Source of the DNA: a virus
Reading direction: 5' to 3' (one strand)
DNA length: 45,113 nucleotides
IMG/VR virus record: IMGVR_UViG_3300046167_000689
Coordinates: 1-45,113 of that record
Shown here: positions 7,345-17,042 of the stretch, piece by piece
Layout: every line of letters begins with the position of its first letter
How positions within the stretch are numbered: position 1 is the first letter of the stretch
Program-made: the position numbers and the translations under genes
The notes under the pieces: model-generated
Told to the model about the DNA's origin: nothing
What the model saw: only the letters and a program-made list of their open reading frames with translations
Database searches by the model: none

Positions 7345-9038
7345 TGCCTGATCAAATCCAATCATTTAAGCTCGTCTGTGGTGGAGGTCTCAACTCGAAT
7401 GAGAACCACTTAGACCTGTCTGAAAACAGTCCTGGCGCCGCCACTCGATTGCTGAACTATGAACCATCTTTATTCGGTGGCTATCGGCGCATTCAGGGCT
7501 TTGAGTTATATGATGGAGACTATGGTGAAGTCACCATTGACGGTGCTGCGACAGGCGAGGGCAAGGTCCTCGGATTAGCAATCTTTAAAAACGATGTAAC
7601 GTCAGGAACAACCATAATTGCCGCCAGGAAAGACGTCGGCGCTAACACCTACAGTTTTTACTATCACACGCCGTACATCGGTTGGCGAAAATACACATTG
7701 GATCATGGCGCAAGTCGGTTGATGTCGGCAAATGGCCTCACCGTAAACCGCCTGCGTCACGTCCAATTCAATTTTGGTACTGGCAATAAAATCTGTTTCG
7801 TTGATGGAGTGAACGAGGCCATCGTATTTGACGGTCTGCACTGGGAAGAAATTAAAACTACTAATGCTGGCGGATATACCGCTGGAAGTAGTCATAATGC
7901 TGGAGCAGGCACTGGGGGAGGGGCTTTAGCCCTAAACGCTCCAGCATTGGTTGACGTATTTGAAAACCACTTGTTCTTAGCGGGACAAGAGTCTTCAAGG
8001 GCTGCGATCGCTCATAGCGCCCCCAATGATCCCTACACTTGGACGGCAGCGGCTGGTGCTGGGCAACTGGCTGCAGGTTTTGACGTCGTACAAATCAAAC
8101 CCTTCCGAGATAACCTTTTCGTTTTCGGCAACAAAAACATTAAAAAGATCACCGTAAATTCTTCAGATGAATTTGCGCTAGAGAATGTAACCACAAATAT
8201 CGGGTGCGTTGCTCGTGACAGCGTTCAGGAAATCGGTGGTGATCTAATGTTCCTGTCGCCTGATGGTTTCCGGCCGGTTGCCGGTACCTCTAGGGTTGGC
8301 GATATTGAAATTGAAACCCTTTCCAAACCGATACAGTCCAGTTTGGTGGAGATCATTCAAAATGAGGACATGGATGCCCTCACAGCAGTTGTGGTTCGCT
8401 CGAAATCACAAATCCGATATTTCATTTCTTCTACTTTTGCGGGTTCTCTTGTTGAAACTAATGACAGCATCGGCATCATTGGTGGCTTAACCAACAAATC
8501 TGGGTCGATTGGTTGGGAATTTGGGCAACTGCTAGGTATCAGAGCCTCCTGCTGCACCAGCGATTATGTAGGCACTCGTGAATTGATCCTTCATGGTGAT
8601 CATGATGGAAACGTATACCAGCAAGAAAGTGGGACCTCGTTTAATGGTTCCAGTATTATCTCGATTTACTCGACGCCGTACTTAGATTTCGGCGAGACTG
8701 AGCAACGTAAAGTATTACGCAAACTAAACACCTTTGTTAGGGCCGAAGGGCCTTTTGAGATGAACGTAGCCATAGACTACGACTGGGGTGATTATAACAC
8801 CGCTGTTCCAAGCACCTACACTCAAGAAACTCTTGGCGCCCCAACGATCTATAACGGTCGGAACATCACTTATGATGGTGAAAATGTCATTTATGGCGGC
8901 GCTTCAAAACCAATCATGACTTCCAACATTCAAGGATCGGGCTTCTCGGTTAGGGCCACTTTTGTGACCGACGGGCAAACAGAACCATTCAGTATTCAAG
9001 GCTTGGTCTTTGAATTTTCTACCGCAGGGAGACGATAA
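7344..9038 (+). CDS. Tail nozzle / tail tubular B-like protein
   Basis: Encodes 564 residues. It begins MPDQIQSFKLVCGGGLNSNE and then FGGYRRIQGFELYDG, an opening typical of podovirus tail-tube (nozzle) proteins that bind the adaptor ring and close the tail. The rest is beta-rich with repeated short strands, consistent with a beta-propeller domain; VDGVNEAIVFDGLHW and ENHLFLAGQESSRAAI look like propeller blades. The start overlaps the previous stop (TAATG), so translation is probably coupled. Assignment is by N-terminal form, size and order. Confidence 0.75.
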   Translation: MPDQIQSFKLVCGGGLNSNENHLDLSENSPGAATRLLNYEPSLFGGYRRIQGFELYDGDYGEVTIDGAATGEGKVLGLAIFKNDVTSGTTIIAARKDVGANTYSFYYHTPYIGWRKYTLDHGASRLMSANGLTVNRLRHVQFNFGTGNKICFVDGVNEAIVFDGLHWEEIKTTNAGGYTAGSSHNAGAGTGGGALALNAPALVDVFENHLFLAGQESSRAAIAHSAPNDPYTWTAAAGAGQLAAGFDVVQIKPFRDNLFVFGNKNIKKITVNSSDEFALENVTTNIGCVARDSVQEIGGDLMFLSPDGFRPVAGTSRVGDIEIETLSKPIQSSLVEIIQNEDMDALTAVVVRSKSQIRYFISSTFAGSLVETNDSIGIIGGLTNKSGSIGWEFGQLLGIRASCCTSDYVGTRELILHGDHDGNVYQQESGTSFNGSSIISIYSTPYLDFGETEQRKVLRKLNTFVRAEGPFEMNVAIDYDWGDYNTAVPSTYTQETLGAPTIYNGRNITYDGENVIYGGASKPIMTSNIQGSGFSVRATFVTDGQTEPFSIQGLVFEFSTAGRR

Positions 9039-9041
9039 ACG

Positions 9042-11101
9042 ATGGCAGGTTATACACGACAAAGTACTGCTTCTATTATTAACGGATCATCGATCACCGC
9101 TCCGCCACTTAATGCAGAATTTAACCAATTACTCGCTGCGTTTAATTCTACTTCCGGTCATGGACACACCGGCGGCACGGGTGATGCACCTCCGATACCT
9201 CTAGCAACATCAGTTTCAGGTTACCTTCCTGCCGCCAATGGCGGTATTGGTGGTAAAAACAAGCTGGATGCTACAACTACTCCAATAGCTACCAATGATG
9301 GCACAGAAGGCTATGCTCCCGGTTCTATGTGGGAGAATACGACCACAGGGCGCATCTACATTTGCGTTGGTAATACCACGGGTGCTGCGGTCTGGCGGGA
9401 GTTACTTCAAGTTACATCAGGCAATGCGGTTTTACCTGTCACGACTGACAGCATCGATCTGGGTAATGTTACCACTCGCTTCCAAGACTTGTTCTTGAGT
9501 GGCGGCATTTCAGCTTCGGGCAATGTAGCTATCGGTGGCACTCTAAACGTAACCGGCACCACTACAGTCGGTACAATAAATGGTACAACAGCAACGGTAA
9601 GTGGACTAACTACACTAAACCAAGTTGATGCTAACTCTGGTACGATTGATGGTACGGTTATCGGCGGCAACACAGCCAGCCCGATCACTGGTACGACAAT
9701 CACATCCACAGGCGGCTTCACAGGTGATCTGGTAGGCGATGTAACTGGCGATATTACTTCTGCTAACACATCGACCTTCAACAACATCACGGCCACCGGT
9801 ACAACAACCGGTACGTTTGTAGGTGACATCACAGGCAACGTCACAGCCACTACAGGTTCATCACAGTTCAACAACGTGACCATTCAACGGCACGCTTGAA
9901 TATGGATGGCGCTACAGCCGCTACGATTGAGAACCTTACTGATCCGGTAAACCTGCAAGACGCAGCCACAAAGAACTACGTCGATGTAGGGTTAGCTAAC
10001 TTAGTCGATGCCTCACCCTGCAGCCTTAGACACGCTTAATGAGCTTGCGGCTGCGCTGGGAGATGACGCTAACTTTAGCACCACAATGACTACGGCTTTG
10101 GCTGGTAAAGTAGCAGACACAGGCGACACGATGACCGGGCAACCTGGTTATGTCAGGCTCTACAGGTAACTGGCCTACCGCTACCAACAGCAAATACTGA
10201 GGCTTCTTCTAAGCAGTATACCGACCAGCAGGATGCTCTTCAGGTATCACGGGCTGGTGATAACATGTCCGGTCCTCTGGCGATGGGTCTGAACAAGATC
10301 ACAAACCTTGGTACGCCAAGCGCCAATACTGATGCCAGCACAAAAGGGTATACGGACAATATTCTAGGCTCTGCTACAGCGGCTTCTGCTTCGGCAGCGG
10401 CGGCAGCTACATCTGAGGCCAATGCTGCGGTATCGGAAGCTAACGCACTTGCTTCTCAGAACTTAGCTCAAGATTGGGCAGTCAAGACAAACGGCACCGT
10501 TGATGGCAGTGACTACTCTGCAAAATATTGGGCCACACAGGCTGACGTAGGAACAGTTGCAACCAACATAAGTTCTATAAACACAACGGCGGCATCAATC
10601 GCTAACGTCAATCTCACAGGCGGATCAATCGCAGCGGTTAATACTGTGGCGAACAACATCAACAGTGTTAATGACTTCTTTGATACATACTTTGTTGGAG
10701 CCAACCAGCCCACAAGTTCAAATGTAACAGAAGGCGATTTGTGGTTCGATACAACCGCCCAAATTTTAAAAGTCAGATCAGCAAGTGGCTTCCAAAGTGC
10801 GGGTTCGTCAGTAAACGGCACGGCTGACCGTGAAGAATACACAGCTACAGCTAATCAATCATCATTCGCAGCTACATATGACCCAACCTACTGTGATGTA
10901 TACCTAAATGGTATTAAATTAGCACCCGCAGACTTTACCGCAACCGATGGAGCCAATGTGGTCTTGGCCTCACCAGCGGCAGCGGGAGATAGCGTTTCTA
11001 TCGTTAGCTTCGGCACCTTTGAATTGGCAGATCACTATAACAAAACAATAGTCGATGCTCTGATCGACGATGTGGAAACACTAGCATTGGCAGGAATCTA
11101 A
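9042..11101 (+). CDS. Tail fibre protein (reading frame broken at five points)
   Basis: The N-terminal 285 residues and the C-terminal 278 are intact and joined by a region (9886-10166) with several stops. Removing one base at each of about 9886, 9899, 10016-10018, 10137-10139 and 10165-10166 restores one frame of 684 residues, and 2060 minus 5 is divisible by 3. The restored part reads TMTGNLVMSGSTVTGLPL and DAATKNYVDVGLAN, standard phage-fibre repeat wording. The N-terminus (MAGYTRQSTASIINGSSITA) is the likely attachment domain. Short repeats of the TG-D-T type and Thr/Gly/Ser richness mark a trimeric beta fibre. The breaks are probably sequence errors. It binds the host surface. Confidence 0.8.
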
Positions 11102-11102
11102 A

Positions 11103-12938
11103 ATGGCTTTAAATACAACTACACTTGAGACAAATCTCAACACCAAAATGAATGCAACCACAGGCACAACTGAGGGCAAGGAGTTCCTTTTGCTAGGCAA
11201 GGCTGTCGAGGCGGTTGGCAATGCGGTAACGACAGGCACTCTTGCTGTGACAAACAATCTTTCCGATGTTGCTGATGCAGCTACGGCTAGAACAAACTTA
11301 GGAACAGTACCCGCAGCATCACCCACCTTCACAGGCACCGTAAGCGCCGATGCACTGACGCTCTCAGGAAATTTGATTGTTAACGGTACAACCACCACGG
11401 TGAACAGTACCACGCTGGACGTTGCAGATAAGAACATTACAATTGCTGACGGTGCGTCAGATGCGGCTGCGGCTAACGGTGCTGGGCTTACAGTCGATGG
11501 TGCTTCAGCAACGATGCTCTACACTTCGGCAACAGACACATGGGATTTTAATAAAGACCTTGTTGTCGGCACTACTGGTTCATTAACGGTCCCAGACGGA
11601 ACTGCGGCTCAAAGACCAAGTAACCCATCCGCAGGGGCAATCCGGTTTAATACTGATGACACTAGCTTTGAAGGCTATGACGGATCGGCGTGGGCAGCTA
11701 TTGGCGGTGGTGGTGGTGGTGTCACGGTAAACACAGTTACAAATACGTTTGATTTTAACAACACCACCAACAAGGTTTCTTTATCAGCCCATACTGTTTT
11801 TAGTCCCGCTAACATAGCCGAGGGCGCAGAAACTTTCTTGAAGGTAATCACAAATGGTTACACGCCTGTCTTCGCCAACTCCGTTTACTTTATAGATGGT
11901 GTGGCCCCAGATTGGAGAGAACACGCCATCTGGCTAGTCAATCTTGTTGCGATTGATGGCTCTACTGTTGTGGCTCAACCTATGGGTTATTCACTTGTGG
12001 CCCCGAAAGCCAAGTTTGTATACCACGAAGCGGGAAATCATACTTTTGTAGTTCCCAATAATACCACTCAAATTATTGCTGTGGCTATTGGCGGCGGCGG
12101 TAGCGGGGCTGATTTTGGCTCTGGGTCTGGCGGCGGTGCTTCCATGAAGACCTTTAATGTTTCACCCGGCACAACTGGTTCTATTGTTGTAGGTGCTGGC
12201 GGTGCCCGTATTAAATCAAGCACGGGTAATAACGGTGTATCTTCTACGTTTACGATGGGTGGTGCTACCATTACTGGGGGTGGCGGATTAGGCGGTCTTG
12301 CAAACACGGAGCGAAGTGGGGGTGCTGGTTCTGGTGGTGACGTTAATGGCACTGGCGGCAAGGGTGGTGCCTATTCCAACAACCCCTCCACTGACTTATA
12401 TACGTTCCCTACCGCACAAGCCCGTCAGTCAGGTACAGGCGGCGGTGCGGGCGGCGGCGGCTCTCCTTCTGATAATGGTAACGCTACACACGGCGGCTTT
12501 GGAAGTGGCTTTGCTGGCGGCGGCGGCGGTGCTGGGTCAGATAATGGTATCGGCGGTAATGGCGGCCAGGGTGGCCCTCATAGTGCGTATGAGCATAACC
12601 CGCATGGTTTTGGCGGCGGTGGTGGTTCTACTGACGGCACTAATGTTACTTCTTTAGGTGGTTTCGGTGCTACCCACGGCGGGCGTGATGCCATAGCCGC
12701 AAACACAAACGCTGCAACAGGGCCAATTGGCGAAGCAGTTAACGGTGGCGATGGCGGTGGACCCAACGGAGGTTTGGGTGGCATTGGTGGCGACCAGCGT
12801 GGCGGTGGTGGCGGCGGTGGTTCCTTCGGCGGCGGCGGTGGCGGCAACAGGGAATTTACAACCTCTGGTGATTTATCCGCTGGTGGTGGTGGTGGCGCAG
12901 TTATCATTCTTGTCGGCCACCCGGCTCCTTATAGCTAA
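11103..12938 (+). CDS. Tail fibre / adhesin with glycine-rich receptor-binding tip
   Basis: Encodes 611 residues. Residues 1-150 hold a beta-repeat segment (FTGTVSADALTLSGNLIVNG) nearly paralogous to the proteins at 9042 and 13190. Residues ~330-600 are dominated by runs such as GGGGSGADFGSGSGGG and GGNGGQGG separated by short linkers, ending in a hydrophobic strand VIILVGHPAPYS. Gly-rich segments like this form polyglycine-II helix bundles at the tips of T2/S16-type adhesins, where loops between them contact the receptor. AGGA precedes the ATG, two bases after the previous stop. A receptor-binding role is inferred from composition and location. Confidence 0.75.
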   Translation: MALNTTTLETNLNTKMNATTGTTEGKEFLLLGKAVEAVGNAVTTGTLAVTNNLSDVADAATARTNLGTVPAASPTFTGTVSADALTLSGNLIVNGTTTTVNSTTLDVADKNITIADGASDAAAANGAGLTVDGASATMLYTSATDTWDFNKDLVVGTTGSLTVPDGTAAQRPSNPSAGAIRFNTDDTSFEGYDGSAWAAIGGGGGGVTVNTVTNTFDFNNTTNKVSLSAHTVFSPANIAEGAETFLKVITNGYTPVFANSVYFIDGVAPDWREHAIWLVNLVAIDGSTVVAQPMGYSLVAPKAKFVYHEAGNHTFVVPNNTTQIIAVAIGGGGSGADFGSGSGGGASMKTFNVSPGTTGSIVVGAGGARIKSSTGNNGVSSTFTMGGATITGGGGLGGLANTERSGGAGSGGDVNGTGGKGGAYSNNPSTDLYTFPTAQARQSGTGGGAGGGGSPSDNGNATHGGFGSGFAGGGGGAGSDNGIGGNGGQGGPHSAYEHNPHGFGGGGGSTDGTNVTSLGGFGATHGGRDAIAANTNAATGPIGEAVNGGDGGGPNGGLGGIGGDQRGGGGGGGSFGGGGGGNREFTTSGDLSAGGGGGAVIILVGHPAPYS

Positions 12939-12944
12939 ATTATA

Positions 12945-12973
12945 GTCGGGGCGGCTTCACATATAGCCCCGAC
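12945..12973 (+). terminator. Stem-loop after the glycine-rich fibre gene
   Basis: Perfect 8-bp arms GTCGGGGC (12945-12952) and GCCCCGAC (12966-12973) flank a 13-base loop. No T-run follows, so it is either a weak or Rho-assisted terminator, or a hairpin protecting the 3' end of the upstream mRNA. Confidence 0.45.
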
Positions 12974-12999
12974 AGTTACTCCAGTAAGGAAAGCACCCC

Positions 13000-13185
13000 A
13001 TGAGTAAAGCAAGATTATTAGCCGACCTGATGCGAGACAGCAAAATATCCCTAGCGGAAGTTTCTGGGGAAGCATCCGCATCAGATTTCAACGTAAACCA
13101 ATCCGATTATCAAACATCCGATATTAGCCTCAATCTCAAGGTAGAGGCTCTTGAAGACGAAAACTTATTGAATTTAGGGGTCTAA
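13000..13185 (+). CDS. Small acidic protein between fibre genes
   Basis: Encodes 61 residues beginning MSKARLLADLMRDSKISLAE, then a Ser/Asp-rich segment and a short acidic C-terminus (KVEALEDENLLNLGV). TAAGGA lies 9 bases before the ATG. It overlaps nothing and stops 4 bases before the next fibre gene. Small proteins of this opening are common next to fibre genes in marine phages and might help fibre folding or attachment, but this is inference. Family not recognised. Confidence 0.65.
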   Translation: MSKARLLADLMRDSKISLAEVSGEASASDFNVNQSDYQTSDISLNLKVEALEDENLLNLGV

Positions 13186-13189
13186 ACCA

Positions 13190-14056
13190 ATGCCTACAAC
13201 AAACACGAATTTTACCTCGCTCATCACAGCGATTGACACAAAAGCGCAGTCACTTGCTGCGTCTACAACTGATCCGAAAGACTTAGTGTTTTTGGGCAAA
13301 GCGGTAGAGGCTTTAAACGTAGCCGATACGGTTTCTGCGGTTATTAACGAAGGTGATACGCAGGTAGCTGCGGTTGCCGCTCAAGGTACAACATCGATTG
13401 CTGCGGTTGCGGCACAGGGCGCTAACTACGCCCAACTAGCTGGTGCTACATTTACTGGTGCGGTTACGATCCCTGACCTGACTGTAACAGGTACTACCAC
13501 AACCATTAACTCTGCTACGCTCGACATTGCTGACATCAACATCACGGTTGCAAATGGCGCAGCCGATAGCGCAGCGGCTGACGGTGCTGGTCTTACGATT
13601 GAAGGTGCTGGGGTTAACTTCCAGTATTCCGACAGCGGCAAGCACATGAGCCTAAACACAGGTTTGAAGATTCAAGAAGTTAAAGAAAAATATACTAGCA
13701 TAAGTACCACCTCTGGTGCGGTTGAAATGAACTTAGCAGAGGGTGCGGTTGTTTATATTACATCAGCTTCCGCTGCAAATAGAACTATAAATTTTAGAGG
13801 TGATGCTACAACAACTCTTAATAGTATTATGTCAATCGGCGAAAGCATGACCTGTGCAGTTTTATTCACAAACGGCTCAACAGCATATATGTTGACAGGA
13901 TTTACTATAGATGGTGCCTCCCAATCAAATATCAGGTGGCAGGGTGGCGCACCTACCGATGGAAATGCTTCTGGTACTGACGTTTATAGCTTCACAATTT
14001 TCAAGACAGCGGATGCAGGTTTCAGTGTAATAGCTTCCCTCGCAGCATTTGAGTAA
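13190..14056 (+). CDS. Tail fibre protein, paralogue of upstream fibre
   Basis: Encodes 288 residues. The N-terminus (TDPKDLVFLGKAVEALNVAD) matches the matching part of the 11103 gene (EGKEFLLLGKAVEAVGNAV). Both then carry near-identical segments such as TVTGTTTTINSATLDIADIN here and IVNGTTTTVNSTTLDVADKN there. The remainder is beta-rich and ends in a compact ~110-residue domain (SGAVEMNLAEGAVVYITSAS) that differs from the Gly-rich tip of its paralogue. This suggests duplication with exchange of tips. A GGGG ribosome site precedes the ATG. Probably a fibre subunit or short fibre. Confidence 0.75.
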   Translation: MPTTNTNFTSLITAIDTKAQSLAASTTDPKDLVFLGKAVEALNVADTVSAVINEGDTQVAAVAAQGTTSIAAVAAQGANYAQLAGATFTGAVTIPDLTVTGTTTTINSATLDIADINITVANGAADSAAADGAGLTIEGAGVNFQYSDSGKHMSLNTGLKIQEVKEKYTSISTTSGAVEMNLAEGAVVYITSASAANRTINFRGDATTTLNSIMSIGESMTCAVLFTNGSTAYMLTGFTIDGASQSNIRWQGGAPTDGNASGTDVYSFTIFKTADAGFSVIASLAAFE

Positions 14057-14068
14057 GGAGTAACTGCC

Positions 14069-15190
14069 ATGAGTTTGATTATTCCTAAGAAGCCGCAAAT
14101 CCTATATGCGCCCATGCTTGGTTCGCTTGGCGGCGGCTCTGCTAGGGGCTTTGGTCGTGGTGTTGGTGGTGGCTTTTCCCCCTATGAAACTGGCTTATGG
14201 GCTATGGGCGACAGCGCAGGTTCAGACGGTTATGGTATGGTCAAGTATGATACAGAAAACTTTGACCGTTTAAGTACAACTACAAATATACCTTGTTCCG
14301 GTTCCTTTCCATCACAAATGGCTGATACTTTTGTTGATAGCGCTGGAACTATATACCTTGTTTCGGTAGATAGTTCCGTATTAAGAGTATGGAATTCATC
14401 CACTCTTAGTTCTGTTGGAAGTGTCAACACTGGTTACGCCTCAAGAGGTATGATGGTCTACAAAGGCTATGTGTACTGGGCACCAAATGGTTACAACAGT
14501 TTTAAAAAGTACGATTTAAGCACTCCCAGTAACCCTTCAAACGTGGCAAATTTATACAACGGCGTAGGCAGTCAAGATTGGGAGGCTATGGTTGGGGTTG
14601 ATAATAAATTAGTATTTGGAGGAGCATCTGGGAATGTAGTAGTTGTGAATGCGTTTAACTTTAACCGAATAGGCAATTATCAGATAAACGGTAACGGAAA
14701 TGAAATAACTGCGATGTGTTATGGTGCAGATCGAACATTTTATTTTGGGTATACAAATGGTACTGTTTCGAAAGCTGTCATGAACTCTAATGGAGATCTT
14801 TCCTATTCGAACAGTACAAGCATTGCCTCCGGTACTACTATTGAAGATTTAGAGGTGGACAGATTTGGCAACATTCATTGTATAAGTCGAGGCGGTACTG
14901 ACGCTTATGAAGTTTTTAGTGGGAGCGATTTGACCAGAATAGCTGTTGGCACCGCCCCTCCAAGTGGAAATAATCCCGCAAGTATAATTTTAAATGATTA
15001 TATGTATATAGCAGACCACCAAGCCCTTGGGCAGCACTATAAGTATTACATTCCAGATGTGCTTGCGGGGACGTTTAACCCAACAGATGCCGGTAGTAAA
15101 AAAGGCCCATCAACTAACACTTTGCTGAGTTCGTATAGCCAATCTGACTTGCATCAGAAGAACTTAGAGCAAGGTGGTCTTTCGTTCTAA
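14069..15190 (+). CDS. Beta-propeller-like tail/receptor-binding protein
   Basis: Encodes 373 residues. After a Gly/Arg-rich N-terminal linker (ARGFGRGVGGGFSPYETGL) the protein is built from repeated beta segments with Asp/Gly turns (VDSAGTIYLVSVDSSVLRVW; MVYKGYVYWAPNGYNSFKKY; GNEITAMCYGADRTFYFGYT), as in WD- or NHL-like propellers. It has no signal peptide. AAGGAG precedes the ATG. The last gene of the fibre cluster before the acyltransferase gene, it is likely virion-surface located and a candidate acylation target of that enzyme (inference). Confidence 0.65.
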   Translation: MSLIIPKKPQILYAPMLGSLGGGSARGFGRGVGGGFSPYETGLWAMGDSAGSDGYGMVKYDTENFDRLSTTTNIPCSGSFPSQMADTFVDSAGTIYLVSVDSSVLRVWNSSTLSSVGSVNTGYASRGMMVYKGYVYWAPNGYNSFKKYDLSTPSNPSNVANLYNGVGSQDWEAMVGVDNKLVFGGASGNVVVVNAFNFNRIGNYQINGNGNEITAMCYGADRTFYFGYTNGTVSKAVMNSNGDLSYSNSTSIASGTTIEDLEVDRFGNIHCISRGGTDAYEVFSGSDLTRIAVGTAPPSGNNPASIILNDYMYIADHQALGQHYKYYIPDVLAGTFNPTDAGSKKGPSTNTLLSSYSQSDLHQKNLEQGGLSF

Positions 15191-15196
15191 AACCCC

Positions 15197-15225
15197 TTGC
15201 TAATACACTAGCTAAATGATATAAT
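15197..15225 (+). promoter_or_regulatory. Promoter for the acyltransferase gene, with TAATACACTA element
   Basis: TTGCTA (15197-15202), a 17-base spacer, then TATAAT (15220-15225). The 10-base element TAATACACTA (15201-15210) overlaps the -35 end and sits in a near-palindrome, GCTAATACACTAGC. It begins 10 bases after the previous stop and is followed by AT-rich sequence up to the ATG at 15254. Binding of a repressor there would block RNA polymerase directly. It is the only convincing promoter I see inside the virion block. Confidence 0.6.
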
Positions 15226-15253
15226 TATTTCTATAATTTACGGCTAGTTTTAC

Positions 15254-15676
15254 ATGGATTTACAAAAAGCAGTCCTCGACAGCTTGTACTTGTTTAACCA
15301 ATCCCCAGATCATCGAATATACACTTTGGTAGAGTTTAACCATTATTGCATATTCCCGCTTCTGCATCAAAAAGCGCAACTTTTTTACGATGGTACCAAG
15401 CCTAAGGGCTTTGTGTCATGGGCATGGTTAACAGACGAAGAAGCTCACAATTTTCTGCAAGAACGCTGGGTTCCTGACGAAGAGGTATACCAGCGGCCTG
15501 ACAAAATCACAGATGAACTTCAGCTATGGGGCATTGAGTTCATAGCCCCATTCGGCGGCACACTGAAAGTCATGCGAGGCATGATGGAACACTCACAAAC
15601 AATTTTGGGCAAAAGAGTATCGGCCCACTGGCGGCGTTTAAAACAGCCAGACGTAGTTCACAAAAAGGAGTTTTAA
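15254..15676 (+). CDS. HlyC-like toxin-activating lysine acyltransferase
   Basis: Encodes 140 residues. Sequence features of the HlyC/RTX acyltransferase family are visible: NQSPDHR (His20, matching the catalytic His of HlyC), FYDGTKPKGFVSWAWLTDEE, and WGIEFIAPFGG followed by RGMMEH and KRVSAHWRR. In HlyC the catalytic Asp lies in WFIDWIAPFG; here that place is Glu95 (IEFIAPFG), a conservative change. Family enzymes move an acyl chain from acyl carrier protein to a Lys of a toxin. No RTX toxin is in the window, so a virion surface protein could be the target. The start has a weak ribosome site; a promoter lies 28 bases upstream. Slightly shorter than the ~170-residue HlyC. Confidence 0.85.
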   Translation: MDLQKAVLDSLYLFNQSPDHRIYTLVEFNHYCIFPLLHQKAQLFYDGTKPKGFVSWAWLTDEEAHNFLQERWVPDEEVYQRPDKITDELQLWGIEFIAPFGGTLKVMRGMMEHSQTILGKRVSAHWRRLKQPDVVHKKEF

Positions 15677-15677
15677 T

Positions 15678-17039
15678 ATGGGCGGCGGTGGTGACACAGT
15701 AACCAACACAGGTTTGGGCGACGAACAATACGACAAACTGTCAGCCAATCAGGCGCAGATGTCTTCTGACATGGAGGCACAGCAAGCTGCTAATGAAGCT
15801 GCGTTGGCTGAACAGAATGCGGCAATGCAAGCACAGATTGATGCAGCCAATGCTAGTGCTGCGGCATCTGCAAGTGCGGCCTCAGCGGCCAGCGCAGCAA
15901 ACAGTGGGCGCTTTGATCGATTAGATACAAGTGTCTCTGGCGTAAACACCAACGTCACAACAGGCTTTGCATCGATCGAAGACTTGCTGGGCCAATACAA
16001 TACTGCGTCAGAGCAGCAATTTAACACCCTGAACGCAGGTCAAACTGCTGGTTTTAAGGAAATGGGTGGACGCTTTGATACGGTGGACCGTTCCAACGAA
16101 AACATCCAAAGCTCAGTGGATCAGGGCTTTGTTGACCAGGCACAAGGCTTTTCAGATGCGCAAGTAAACAGAACTGCCAATGCTGCTGCAAACACCGCAG
16201 ACTTTGCCGCAGCTGGTGAGGCAATGAATAAAGGTTTCACAGACACATCCAACCAAATGACCCAGACCCAAGCAAATGTTCTGGGTGGTCAGGGTGAGAT
16301 TAAAACAGACTTAGATACCATGTCGAACACAGCTGACACCTACGCACTGCAATCCCTTCAAAATCAGACTGCACTTCAGGAAGGGCAAGACGGTTTTGTG
16401 AGTAGTTTTGATACTTATACAAATCGATATGGCGAAGATCAGAGACTGGCCAGTCAGGCTCGCAACGATCTACTTCGGGCGCAAACCAATCAAACGGATA
16501 GTCTCCGCAGTGACATCGGCAACTATGCTCAGGCGGCTGCTTCTGGTCAGGGTGAAATAACACAACAGGTCAAAAGTTTAGAAAAATCTGCAGGCAATCC
16601 AAGTGAGGTGGCACAACAGGTTGCAAACTTGGATAAGCAATTTGCACAAGGCCTCGCAGGTCTAGACGCCGACCAAATTACGCAGGCACGAGATATGGCA
16701 AAGATTGCTTCAGGGCAATCAGACCTAAGCATGGATATGCGTCAGAACTTTAACCAGCTTGCTACAGCCTTTGATGACAACGGTAAGCTCATTCAAAACA
16801 GTATCGACCAACAGGGTAACACCACTCTGCGCTCAGTTGATGAGATGGGTAACCTTTTGCTCCAGAGCTACGACACCTTTGGCACAAATGTCGGTAACAA
16901 TATGATAAATTTACGGGAGTCACTGCAGCAACTCAGTGACTTACAGCAAGGTGCAAACGGACAGATGGGCAATCTTAGTCCTGCTACCCCTGCAGTTGCT
17001 TCTGGTGGCTTTGCTTCACCTTACACAATGACAGGTTAA
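15678..17039 (+). CDS. Coiled-coil internal/tail protein
   Basis: Encodes 453 residues beginning MGGGGDTVTNTGLGDEQYDK. It is very rich in Gln, Ala, Asn and Ser with long predicted helices and heptad-like runs (AQMSSDMEAQQAANEAALAE; ASAAASASAASAASAANSGR) and repeated segments such as GRFDRLD/GRFDTVD. The MGGGG opening is typical of a phage tail or internal protein found next to large virion proteins in marine podoviruses. AAGGAG precedes the ATG, one base after the previous stop. No enzyme motif. A structural role in the tail or ejectosome is inferred. Confidence 0.65.
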   Translation: MGGGGDTVTNTGLGDEQYDKLSANQAQMSSDMEAQQAANEAALAEQNAAMQAQIDAANASAAASASAASAASAANSGRFDRLDTSVSGVNTNVTTGFASIEDLLGQYNTASEQQFNTLNAGQTAGFKEMGGRFDTVDRSNENIQSSVDQGFVDQAQGFSDAQVNRTANAAANTADFAAAGEAMNKGFTDTSNQMTQTQANVLGGQGEIKTDLDTMSNTADTYALQSLQNQTALQEGQDGFVSSFDTYTNRYGEDQRLASQARNDLLRAQTNQTDSLRSDIGNYAQAAASGQGEITQQVKSLEKSAGNPSEVAQQVANLDKQFAQGLAGLDADQITQARDMAKIASGQSDLSMDMRQNFNQLATAFDDNGKLIQNSIDQQGNTTLRSVDEMGNLLLQSYDTFGTNVGNNMINLRESLQQLSDLQQGANGQMGNLSPATPAVASGGFASPYTMTG

Positions 17040-17042
17040 ATT

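Noticed and set aside
12068-12907. Pro-rich minus-strand frames opposite the glycine-rich fibre
   Set aside because: They are shadows of Gly codons (GGC/GGT read backwards) and have no start signals.
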